Under the pieces are notes generated by a model. That model worked only from the letters and a program-made list of their open reading frames with translations, did not search any database and was not told where the DNA came from. The position numbers were made by a program, and so were the translations under genes. Positions 10,059-17,498 of a stretch of DNA of 64,000 nt are shown here, piece by piece (the first letter of the stretch is position 1; the number at the start of each line of letters is the position of its first letter). Source of the stretch: Deltaproteobacteria bacterium HGW-Deltaproteobacteria-14 (lineage in GTDB: Bacteria; Myxococcota_A; UBA9042; PHBI01); contig PHBI01000005.1 of assembly GCA_002841945.1 (NCBI GenBank), forward strand, positions 1 through 64,000, given 5' to 3'.

Positions 10059-11441
10059 GTGCCCGAGATGCCCACGCTTTCAGGCCTCCCTGTCCTCGGC
10101 TGCCTCCCGGAGCTCGGCCGCGACCGCCTCGGCTTGCTCCTGCGCGCCTACCGCGAGGGCGGCGACATGGTCCGGGTGCCGCTGCCGCGCCGCCGCCTCT
10201 ACGTCGCCACCTCCCCCGCGATCGCCAACGCGGTGTTGCGCCAGGAGGCGGCCTCGTTCATGAAGTTCTTCGCCCTCGCGCGGCTTTCGCGGCCGGTCCT
10301 GGGGGATGGCCTGGTGACGAGCGAGGGCGCCCTGCACAGGCGGCAGCGCAAGCTCATCGCGCCCGGGCTGACCCGCCGCGAGGTTGGGCGCTACGCCGAC
10401 GCGATGGCGCGCCACAGCGAGGAGACCCAGCGGCGTTGGAGCGCGGGCGAGACCCTCGACGTCCACGCCGAGATGACCCGACTCACCCTCGGGATCGCCA
10501 GCGAGACGATGTTCGGCACCTCCGCCGAAGAGCACGCGCGGGCCGCCGGAGATGCCATTCACGCGGCGACGAGCTACATCGCTCACGGCGTCGGTGCCCT
10601 CGTCCACCTGCCGCTGTCCTGGCCCCTGCCCAGGCACGTGCGGATGCGGCGGGCCGTCGCGACCCTCGACGAGATCGTCTTCGACATCATCCGCGAGCGG
10701 CGCGCCGACCCTTCGCCCCACGACGACATCCTCGGGATGCTGCTCGCCGCGCAGGACGAGGACGACGGCGCGACGATGAGCGACGCGCAGGTCCGTGACG
10801 AGGTCATGACCCTCTTCGTCGCCGGCCACGAGACCACCGCCAACGCCCTCACCTGGGCGCTCTACCTGCTCGCGCGCAACCCCGAGGCGGCGGAGCGGCT
10901 CGCCGATGAGGCGCGGAGCGTCCTCGGCGGCCGGCCGCCGACCCTCGGGGACCTGCCCGCGCTGCCCTACGCGCTCCAGGTCTTCAAGGAGACGATGCGG
11001 CTCTACCCGCCGGCCTACATGGTGGGCCGCGAGGCCACGGCGCCGGTGAGCGTCGAGGGCTGGGCGATCCCCGACAAGGCGACGCTGCTCCTGAGCATCT
11101 ACGGGATGCACCGCCGCCCCGACCTGTTCCCCGACCCGGAGCGCTTCGACCCCGAGCGGTTCACCCCCGAGCGTGAGCAGGCGCTGCCGCGCGGCGCCTA
11201 CCTCCCCTTCGCCGACGGTCCGCGCGTGTGCATCGGCAACCACTTCGCCCTCATGGAGGGCCAGATCGTCTTGGCGCACCTGGCCCAGCACGTGAGGCTG
11301 CGCTCGCGCGCCGGCGAGGTCGTGCCGCCCCAGCCGCGGGTGACGCTGCGGCCGTCGCGGGCGGTGTCACTCGAGGTCGAGCGCCGGCGCGCCGGCCGCG
11401 AGGGGGGGGACGCCGCCGCCGCTACTCGCAGCGGCGGCTGA
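10059..11441 (+). CDS. Cytochrome P450 monooxygenase
   Basis: A soluble-type bacterial P450 of 460 residues with all diagnostic motifs: the I-helix oxygen-activation motif AGHETT (255-260), the K-helix ETMR (311-314), PERFDPERF (the PERF region, about 360-368) and the haem loop PFADGPRVCIG with the thiolate Cys391. The substrate cannot be deduced from sequence. No ferredoxin, reductase or obvious biosynthetic cluster is adjacent, so electron donors must come from elsewhere. The start is GTG 10059 or ATG 10068 (three residues shorter). The 3' end overlaps the convergent GIN-domain lipoprotein gene by 20 bp. Confidence 0.93.
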   Translation: MPEMPTLSGLPVLGCLPELGRDRLGLLLRAYREGGDMVRVPLPRRRLYVATSPAIANAVLRQEAASFMKFFALARLSRPVLGDGLVTSEGALHRRQRKLIAPGLTRREVGRYADAMARHSEETQRRWSAGETLDVHAEMTRLTLGIASETMFGTSAEEHARAAGDAIHAATSYIAHGVGALVHLPLSWPLPRHVRMRRAVATLDEIVFDIIRERRADPSPHDDILGMLLAAQDEDDGATMSDAQVRDEVMTLFVAGHETTANALTWALYLLARNPEAAERLADEARSVLGGRPPTLGDLPALPYALQVFKETMRLYPPAYMVGREATAPVSVEGWAIPDKATLLLSIYGMHRRPDLFPDPERFDPERFTPEREQALPRGAYLPFADGPRVCIGNHFALMEGQIVLAHLAQHVRLRSRAGEVVPPQPRVTLRPSRAVSLEVERRRAGREGGDAAAATRSGG

Positions 11442-12021
11442 GGACGGCGTCACCGGCGACGCTCGCGTCGAGGCCTCCGCTCACGCACACCACCCCGACC
11501 GCGCCGCCGCGCAGATCCACGACCCCGGTGTTCGCGCGCAACCGACCCGCGTCCACCAGGCCGTCGCCGCTCGCGGCGAGGCGGACCTGCCGAACGCGGC
11601 CCGCGGCGCCGAGGGCGCCCGAGCCGGCGAGGGACAGCTCGAGGGTGTCCGCGCTCGCGTCGAAGACATCGAGCTTCCCATCCCCCACGAGCGACGCGCG
11701 CTCGAGGACGGGGACCTCGACGACGACGACGACGCCCGGCTCCGTGTCGCCGATCACCGAGAGCCTCCCCCTCGACGTCCGCAGCGTCAGCCCGCCGAGC
11801 GTCCCGCCCCCGCCGCGGGCCGACGCGGCCGCGCGCGTCACCCAGGGGTCGACGTAGACCTCGACCGTCGCGCCGCCGATCACCTCGATCTGGTCGAGGT
11901 GATCGGGGGTCTCCCAGCCCACCCCGAGGTGCGCCGACACGCGCCCGTCGTCGCTGTCGATGGTGAGGTCGCAGCCGCCCAGCGCGACGAGCGCGCCCAC
12001 AGTGATGATGCCGAGACGCAT
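11422..12021 (-). CDS. GIN-domain (DUF2807-like) lipoprotein
   Basis: A 199-residue lipoprotein with signal peptide MRLGIITVGALVALGGC (lipidated Cys17). The rest is strand-rich with the short repeated turns seen in the GIN/DUF2807 head domain (values of the type DLRGGAVGV, ASGDGLVD, LSLAGSGALG), which folds as a right-handed beta-helix. Such proteins are exported and of unknown function. ATG 12021 is chosen because it starts the signal peptide and has a strong GGAGGGGA ribosome site; an upstream in-frame extension has no protein-like character. Its 3' end overlaps the P450 gene. Confidence 0.75.
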   Translation of the reverse strand: MRLGIITVGALVALGGCDLTIDSDDGRVSAHLGVGWETPDHLDQIEVIGGATVEVYVDPWVTRAAASARGGGGTLGGLTLRTSRGRLSVIGDTEPGVVVVVEVPVLERASLVGDGKLDVFDASADTLELSLAGSGALGAAGRVRQVRLAASGDGLVDAGRLRANTGVVDLRGGAVGVVCVSGGLDASVAGDAVLSRRCE

Positions 12022-12307
12022 GGTCCCCTCCGGTCGCCTCGTGATGGGTCCACGCGTGCAACACCGATCGCGCGGCGAGGTGTCACCCGGGCACGACCGA
12101 TCGGGCCTGGATGGAGGTGGCGCTCCGGGAGCGGCGCGATCCGCCGCGACCGGCGACAGCGCACCGCCGCGTGCGGCGGCGACCGCAGTCCCGGCGGGCC
12201 TCTGCCACCCGAGCGGGCCGGTCGGCGTTGCCATGCCATGCCCAGCGGCATAACCTCGCTCCCCAGCACGATACCTGGGTCGTGCATGCCGGACATCGAG
12301 TCGCACC

Positions 12308-13258
12308 ATGAACGAGGCGTTCGCGTTCAACCTCAATCATCTGCGCTACTTCTACGAGGTGGCGCGGTCCGGCAACATGCGGCGCGCAGCCGCGCGCCTC
12401 GGGATCTCCCAGCCTGCGCTCTCGAAGCAGATCCAGGCCCTCGAAGAGGCGATCGGGCTCCAGCTGTTCTACCGTTCCTCGCGCGGGCTCCAGCCGACGC
12501 CGGACGGCGAGACGGTGTTTCTCCACTGCGAGCGGGTCTTCGGCCACCTCCGCGATCTCGAGGAGACCGTCGAGGCGCTGCGCACCGGCTCGGCGGGCCG
12601 CGTGACCGTCGGCTCCACCTTCAGCATCGCCGAGTACCTCCTCCCCGAGTTCATCCGGCACTACCACGACAGCTACCCGAAGGTGCGTTTCCGGCTCGTG
12701 ACGGCGCGCTCGGGGCAGGTCCTGCAGGCGCTGCGTGAGCACCGCGTCGACGTGGCCTTCGTCGCCGGACGCCCCGACGACGACAGCCTCGTCACCACCC
12801 CGCTGCGGGACAACCCGCTCGTCGTCGTCGTCGCCCCCGGCCACCCCTTCACCGACGAGGATGGTCCGTTGCCGATCGAGCGCCTGCACCGCGCCGACAT
12901 GGTCGCCTTCGACGACGAGGCCCCCACCCGCAAGCTCACCGACCGCTACCTCGACGCTCGCGACGTCGAGCCTCGCATCCTCGCCGAGTCACCCGCCATC
13001 GAGACCATCAAGCGCCTCGTGCGGCAGCAGGTCGGCTTCGCGGTGCTCCCGTCGCACTGCGTCGAGGACGAGGTCGAGGCGAAGCGGCTCGTGATCGTCG
13101 ACGTCGACGGCTGGGATCTCCACCGCCTCCTGTACGTCGTCCACCTCTCGCGCCCCCCGCTCCCGCCGACGGTCCGCAACTTCGTCGATCTGATCCCGGT
13201 GATCGTCCCCCCCGAGTCGCTGACGATCGCCGACTCCGAGTTCGCCGCCGCGATGTAA
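12308..13258 (+). CDS. LysR-family transcriptional regulator
   Basis: A 316-residue regulator with the LysR winged HTH at the N-terminus (NLNHLRYFYEVARSGNMRRA, then LGISQPALSKQIQALEEAIG and LFYRSSRGLQPTPDGE) followed by a periplasmic-binding-like effector domain (about 90-300, beginning RVTVGSTFSIAEYLLPEF). The H-LRYFYEVA opening and overall look are closest to the NhaR/CysB-like branch, but the inducer is not predictable. The usual LysR partner would be the divergent gene, here the GIN-domain lipoprotein (286 bp between starts); this is only inference. Confidence 0.92.
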   Translation: MNEAFAFNLNHLRYFYEVARSGNMRRAAARLGISQPALSKQIQALEEAIGLQLFYRSSRGLQPTPDGETVFLHCERVFGHLRDLEETVEALRTGSAGRVTVGSTFSIAEYLLPEFIRHYHDSYPKVRFRLVTARSGQVLQALREHRVDVAFVAGRPDDDSLVTTPLRDNPLVVVVAPGHPFTDEDGPLPIERLHRADMVAFDDEAPTRKLTDRYLDARDVEPRILAESPAIETIKRLVRQQVGFAVLPSHCVEDEVEAKRLVIVDVDGWDLHRLLYVVHLSRPPLPPTVRNFVDLIPVIVPPESLTIADSEFAAAM

Positions 13259-13597
13259 CCCCGCGCCGGCCGCCGAGCGCGCACGGAGTCGTTTCGTAGC
13301 GGCGACTTCCGGGATCCGGGAGCGCTAAAGTTGTTGCGGTGCGGTGCCGATCCGGTACGCTGACCGAGAACAATTCTCGCTCGCGCGGCGTCTCAGGAGC
13401 CGCGCCTGTCGGGTGGGACGGTCCCCCTCGACGCCTGCGGGCAGAGCCCGCGACCTCATGGAGAGAGTTCGAAACATGGCCGGCGAAGGCGGCAGCAGCC
13501 CTTCAAGTACCTGCCCGTAGCCGTCGCACCGCACCTCCAAGGGTGGTCGACGTCGCTACGGCGAACGACAACCCCCTAGCATTTCGGAGGTGGAGCC
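13259..13597. other. 339-bp intergenic region with inverted repeat
   Basis: No convincing reading frame. It contains a less GC-rich patch (about 13325-13380) with a TTGTTG / TACGCT pair about 19 bp apart and, just downstream, the inverted repeat CGAGAA-CAA-TTCTCG (13365-13379). It probably serves as the promoter and leader of the following 148-residue gene, whose ribosome site GGAGG is clear. Confidence 0.5.
13365..13379. promoter_or_regulatory. Inverted repeat, possible operator
   Basis: CGAGAA-CAA-TTCTCG, six-base perfect arms around a 3-bp spacer, lying just downstream of a promoter-like TTGTTG...TACGCT pair and about 220 bp before the next gene. An operator role is inference from position only. 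Confidence 0.3.
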
Positions 13598-14044
13598 ATG
13601 CCCCACGTCGCAGATCGCGCCGTGATGTTCGGTCATCTCCTGCGCACCGGTGACCGTGCACGCGCAGTACGCTTCATTGATCGCCTCGACGTCGCCTCGC
13701 TCGTCGACCTCGCCGAGCACCTCGACGGCGACGACCTGACCACCCTGGCCTCGATCGCCCTCGGGCCCGACCGACTCGCAAAGAGCCTCGGGCTCCCCCT
13801 CGCCGCGCTCGTCTGCCTGCTGCGGGCCGCGAGCGACGTCGACGCCCAGCACGTGCTGTGCAAGCTGCCCACGGGCCGGGCCGCCCGGCTGCTCCTGGGC
13901 CTCGACCGGGCCCGTCGGCGCCACCTCGGGCACCTGCTGATGCACACCGAGCTGCTCGCCCACCGCCGACCGCTCGCGCCGGCGACCCGGCCTGACCGGG
14001 TCGACGCCGCGTTCCGTCAGCGCCGGCTCTTCTCGGCGATGTGA
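13598..14044 (+). CDS. Unknown helical protein, possibly MgtE-N-like repeats
   Basis: 148 residues with no signal peptide or membrane helix. The sequence is almost wholly amphipathic helix with recurring short Leu/Asp units (LVDLAEHLDGDDLTTLASI, LCKLPTGRAARLLLGLDRARRRHLGHLL). This spacing recalls the superhelical MgtE N-terminal or HEAT-like repeats, but I do not recognise a family with confidence. ATG 13598 follows a good GGAGGTGGAGCC ribosome site. It is convergent with maf, and a perfect hairpin separates the two. Confidence 0.65.
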   Translation: MPHVADRAVMFGHLLRTGDRARAVRFIDRLDVASLVDLAEHLDGDDLTTLASIALGPDRLAKSLGLPLAALVCLLRAASDVDAQHVLCKLPTGRAARLLLGLDRARRRHLGHLLMHTELLAHRRPLAPATRPDRVDAAFRQRRLFSAM

Positions 14045-14051
14045 CCGCGCC

Positions 14052-14089
14052 CTCGGCTACGACGTGACGTCGAGCACGTCGTAGCCGAG
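14052..14089. terminator. Perfect 14-bp hairpin at the 13598-14044 gene / maf junction
   Basis: Arms 14052-14065 (CTCGGCTACGACGT) and 14076-14089 are exact complements with a 10-nt loop. It lies 7 bp after the stop of the plus-strand gene and covers the stop and last codons of maf, so the 3' end of maf is itself part of the structure. Likely a shared bidirectional terminator or 3' end. Confidence 0.65.
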
Positions 14090-14662
14090 CTCGCGCAAGA
14101 GCCGCAGGGTCTTCATCACCGGCAGGCCGATGATGGCGGTGTCGTCGGCGGTCTCGGGATCCGCCTCCACCCGGTCGAACAGCGCGATCCCGCGGCGCTC
14201 GAGGAGGTAGGAGCCGGCGCAGTCGAGCGGCCCGTCGTGGGCGACGTAGCCCGCGATCTGCCGCTCGTCGAGCGGCCGCATCGTCATCGTGTGGACGTCG
14301 ACGGCGTCCAGGATCCGGCCGGTGCGCGTGTCGTGGACGGCGACCGCCGTCACGAGGCGGTGGGCCCGTCCGGCCATGCGGCGGAGCTGGGCCTCGGCCG
14401 CCGACGCCGTGTGCGGCTTGCCGAGCACCTCCCCGTCGAGGTCCACCACCTGATCGCTGCCGATCACGAGGGCGTCGTCGAGTCGCAGGGACGTCGCCTT
14501 CTCGCGCGCCAGCGTCCGGGCGAGCTCGAGCGGCGCGAGCTCGGGATGGGCCGCCTCGTCACAGTCCGGAGCGATGGCCTCGAACGCGACGCCGAGGCGC
14601 TCGAGCAGGGCGCGACGGTACTTGCTCGTGCTGGCGAGGACGACGCGGCGCGGTCCGGACAT
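14057..14662 (-). CDS. maf: Maf family nucleotide pyrophosphatase
   Basis: A 201-residue Maf/YhdE-type nucleoside triphosphate pyrophosphatase, a house-cleaning enzyme that hydrolyses non-canonical or specific NTPs. Family blocks: VLASTSKYRRALLERLG (ASxSxxRR motif), DCDEA, ARTLAREKA, ALVIGSDQVVDLDGEVLGKP, then the Ala/Gly-rich C-terminal part DGPLDCAGSYLLE and TAIIGLPVMKT. The start at ATG 14662 matches the family N-terminus (MSGPRRVVLAS); the frame remains open upstream without similarity. Divergent from the 178-residue gene. Confidence 0.93.
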   Translation of the reverse strand: MSGPRRVVLASTSKYRRALLERLGVAFEAIAPDCDEAAHPELAPLELARTLAREKATSLRLDDALVIGSDQVVDLDGEVLGKPHTASAAEAQLRRMAGRAHRLVTAVAVHDTRTGRILDAVDVHTMTMRPLDERQIAGYVAHDGPLDCAGSYLLERRGIALFDRVEADPETADDTAIIGLPVMKTLRLLRELGYDVLDVTS

Positions 14663-14801
14663 GGCGCTCCTCCGGGGGCGTTGATCGCCGGGAGCTTCGG
14701 GCAGCTGGCGGCTCTTGGCAACCCCGCGTGCGCCCAGGTGGCGGCGGGGTTCCAAACCGACGCGTCCCGGCGTAAGCTGCGGCGGCACCCAAGGAGCGAT
14801 C

Positions 14802-15338
14802 ATGAGCGAGACCCAGGAGGACATCGAGCGGTTCGACGTACTCATCGTGAGCCAGACACGCGACTTCAACCTCGTCCAGCAGGGCGTGAAGTCGCTCATC
14901 AACTTCCTCGCCACCGCCAACATCATGCGCCCCGCTGACGAGGCCGTCGCGAAGGAGTGGGTCGAGGTCTACGGTCCGCCCGGCCCGACGGCCCACGAGG
15001 CGTTCACCCGTGGCGCGTACGGCGGAGACTACGCCGTCTACCACGAGGCGACCGTGCGCGGTGGCCAGAAGTACGTGCCGATGCCCTTCGGCGGCGCCAA
15101 GGGCGAGGTCGTGCGCTTCTACATCGCGTTCTACGGGGTCCTCTGGAACGAGCTCTCCCCGTCGTTCAAGAACCGCCTGACGCGGCTGCTCGTGACGCGG
15201 CTCGACCTCTTCACCCGGCCTCACGAGGGCGTCCCGCCCCACGCCGAGGTCGGCAAGGACGAGCTCCCCGACGACCAGAAGTTCGCGCGCAAGGACCGAA
15301 CCAGCCCGCGGGTCGGCACCGCCGTCGAAGAGTTCTAA
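14802..15338 (+). CDS. Unknown protein upstream of and abutting a Ser/Thr kinase
   Basis: A 178-residue soluble protein (ERFDVLIVSQTRDFNLVQQG near the N-terminus, a central GxYGGDYAVYHEATVRGGQKYVPMPF-like strand region given here only in part, and a basic C-terminal tail). I do not recognise a family. ATG 14802 has AAGGAG upstream. Its TAA (15336-15338) is immediately followed by the TTG start of the kinase, so the two are almost certainly co-translated; it may be a substrate, adaptor or regulator of the kinase. That role is inference from coupling only. Confidence 0.75.
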   Translation: MSETQEDIERFDVLIVSQTRDFNLVQQGVKSLINFLATANIMRPADEAVAKEWVEVYGPPGPTAHEAFTRGAYGGDYAVYHEATVRGGQKYVPMPFGGAKGEVVRFYIAFYGVLWNELSPSFKNRLTRLLVTRLDLFTRPHEGVPPHAEVGKDELPDDQKFARKDRTSPRVGTAVEEF

Positions 15339-17285
15339 TTGGCCACAGGCGTGCCCTGCGTCTGCCCGGACTGCCTCGCCGAGGTCGGGAGCGCTCCCGC
15401 GGCGGAGGTCGCCTCCTGTCCCTCCTGCGGCTTCGTCCGGCCGGCGGAGGGCTGGCAGGTCGACCCGCTCACCGGCTTGATCCTCGCCGGGCGCTACCGC
15501 CTCGAGGGCCGCCTCGGGGCGGGCGGCATGGCGTCCGTCTTTCGGGCGTCCCGGGTCGGCGCTCTCGGCGGCAAGGTGGCGGTCAAGGTCCTCGCCCCGC
15601 GCCTCTCACGCACCGTCGTCGCCCGCCGCTTCGAGCGCGAGGCGCAGGTCGTCAGCCACCTGTCGAATCCGCACATCGTGCGGATCTACGACTTCGACAC
15701 CTTCACCTTCCCGGGCAGCTCGCAGCCGCTCTACTTCATCGCGATGGAGCTCGTCGACGGCCGGAGCCTGTCGCAGCTGCTGCGAAAACAGGGCGAGGTC
15801 AACTTCATGTGGGCCATCGACGTCCTGCGGCAGTGCGCCCGCGGGCTCGACGAGGCGCACGCCAACGGCATCGTCCACCGCGACCTGAAGCCCGCCAACA
15901 TCATGCTGATGCAGCAGCGTGAGGCGACCCACGTGAAGCTCGTCGACTTCGGCATCGCGGGGATCGCCGAGATCGAGGGCGAGCCGGTCGAGAAGCTCAC
16001 CCAGACGGGCTTCGTGAGCGGGACGCCGGACTACATGGCGCCCGAGCAGTGCATCGGCTCCCAGCCGGTGGGCCCGCCAGCCGACATCTACTCCCTCGGC
16101 GTCGTGGCCTTCGAGCTATTCACCGGCCAGCGCCCGTTCAGCGGCGACTCGATGATGGACGTCCTGATGCAGCGCGTGACCCGCCCTGCCCCGTCGCTGC
16201 GAGAGTCTCTACCCGGCCACGAGCTCCCCCCCGACATCTACCGCATCGTCGACAAGATGCTCGCCCGCAAGCCCGAAGACCGCTACCCGAACGCCGGCGA
16301 GCTGCTCGAGGACCTGGCGCGCTTCCCCTCGCTGATGACCCGCCCCGACCTGCCCGTGACCCTGGCGGAGATCGCGGAGTTCGGCACCCTCACCGCGCAG
16401 CGCGCGGCCACCGTCGGGATCGACGCGCAGGTCGCCCCGACGGCGGTCGCGCAGCCGGTCACGGCGCCGCGCGCGCAGATCTCGACCGAGCCCACCGCGA
16501 CCGCGTCGGTCGTGCTGGCCACCCCGCCCCCCCCGGCCACCGAGGACACCGCGGCCACCGAGGCCACCCACCGACCCCGCTGGCCCTGGTTCGCCCTCGG
16601 CGGCGCGGTCATCGGCGGAGGGGCCGTCGCCGCGGCCCTCCTCATGGGCGGACCGGGCGGCGGCGAGATCCCGCCCCCCGACCCGGTGACCACCGTCGCG
16701 AGCGCCGCCGACGCCGACGTCTCGAGCGCGGCCGGCGCCGACGTCTCAATCTCGGGCGTGGCGGCGGACGCGTCGAGCCTCGCCCCCACGGCGGATACCG
16801 CGCGGGCTCCGGACACGGTGGTGACGGTCACGCGCGACGCGGCGGACGCTGCAGCCCACGGTGGCGCCGACACCCTCGCGCCGCAGGCCCCCCAGCTGAC
16901 CCTCGATGGCCCGCGCCCGCCGCTCGAGGCCGGCTTCCTCTCGCACGCCGTCGCCGCGGGCGAGGACGTCGTGACCCTCGCCGTCGCCGACCCGCTGCCG
17001 CCGCTCTTTCGCGGCGTCCCCCTGCGCCTCGCGGTCGATCGCCGAGGCGCCCCCCTGCGCCTCGTGAGCGCCACCGTCGTCGTCACCCTCGAGAGCACCG
17101 GGGCGGCCGTCGGGCATGCTGACGGCCGCGGCCGGCCCGACGGCCGCGTCGCCCTCGACCTGCCCGCGCTGCCCATCGCGAGCACCTATCGGCTCGCGCT
17201 CGAGGCGACCCTCGCGGACGGCACGTCAGCGCGGTGGACCGTGCGCTACGACGCCGACAAGGGGACCCCGGGGAGGCTCCCCTGA
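15339..17285 (+). CDS. Zinc-ribbon Ser/Thr protein kinase with one membrane helix
   Basis: A 648-residue Hanks-type kinase. Order: N-terminal zinc ribbon (Cys9/12 and Cys27/30), kinase domain about 48-330 with GAGGMAS glycine loop (60-66), AVK lysine 83, HRDLKPANI (180-188), DFG (203-205) and GTPDYMAPEQ (228-237), a juxtamembrane Ala/Thr/Pro linker, one transmembrane helix (about 415-437), then an extracytoplasmic Asp/Ala/Ser-rich linker and a small beta domain. All catalytic residues are present, so it should be active. The start is TTG 15339, with no spacing from the upstream stop; translation probably depends on coupling. It is convergent with the amidohydrolase gene across a hairpin. Confidence 0.93.
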   Translation: MATGVPCVCPDCLAEVGSAPAAEVASCPSCGFVRPAEGWQVDPLTGLILAGRYRLEGRLGAGGMASVFRASRVGALGGKVAVKVLAPRLSRTVVARRFEREAQVVSHLSNPHIVRIYDFDTFTFPGSSQPLYFIAMELVDGRSLSQLLRKQGEVNFMWAIDVLRQCARGLDEAHANGIVHRDLKPANIMLMQQREATHVKLVDFGIAGIAEIEGEPVEKLTQTGFVSGTPDYMAPEQCIGSQPVGPPADIYSLGVVAFELFTGQRPFSGDSMMDVLMQRVTRPAPSLRESLPGHELPPDIYRIVDKMLARKPEDRYPNAGELLEDLARFPSLMTRPDLPVTLAEIAEFGTLTAQRAATVGIDAQVAPTAVAQPVTAPRAQISTEPTATASVVLATPPPPATEDTAATEATHRPRWPWFALGGAVIGGGAVAAALLMGGPGGGEIPPPDPVTTVASAADADVSSAAGADVSISGVAADASSLAPTADTARAPDTVVTVTRDAADAAAHGGADTLAPQAPQLTLDGPRPPLEAGFLSHAVAAGEDVVTLAVADPLPPLFRGVPLRLAVDRRGAPLRLVSATVVVTLESTGAAVGHADGRGRPDGRVALDLPALPIASTYRLALEATLADGTSARWTVRYDADKGTPGRLP

Positions 17286-17442
17286 GGTGATCCCGCCGCC
17301 CGCGATGGCGGACGGCGAGCGAGCGAGACGGGGCGGGCCAGCGGATGCGTGAGCGGGCGCGAGAGCACGGGTGCGCGAGCGAGGGGGGCGCGGCGCCGCC
17401 ACCGGGGACCACCCCCCGGACACCACCACCGCACAAAGACGA

Positions 17443-17471
17443 AGAGGCCCGGTGGGTTGCACCGGGCCTCT
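17443..17471. terminator. Hairpin between convergent kinase and amidohydrolase genes
   Basis: Arms AGAGGCCCGGT (17443-17453) and its exact complement (17461-17471) with a 7-nt loop. It is centrally placed in the convergent gap and short enough to act in both directions; no long T tract follows. Confidence 0.65.
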
Positions 17472-17498
17472 CCGATCATGACCGCGTGGCGGCGAAGA

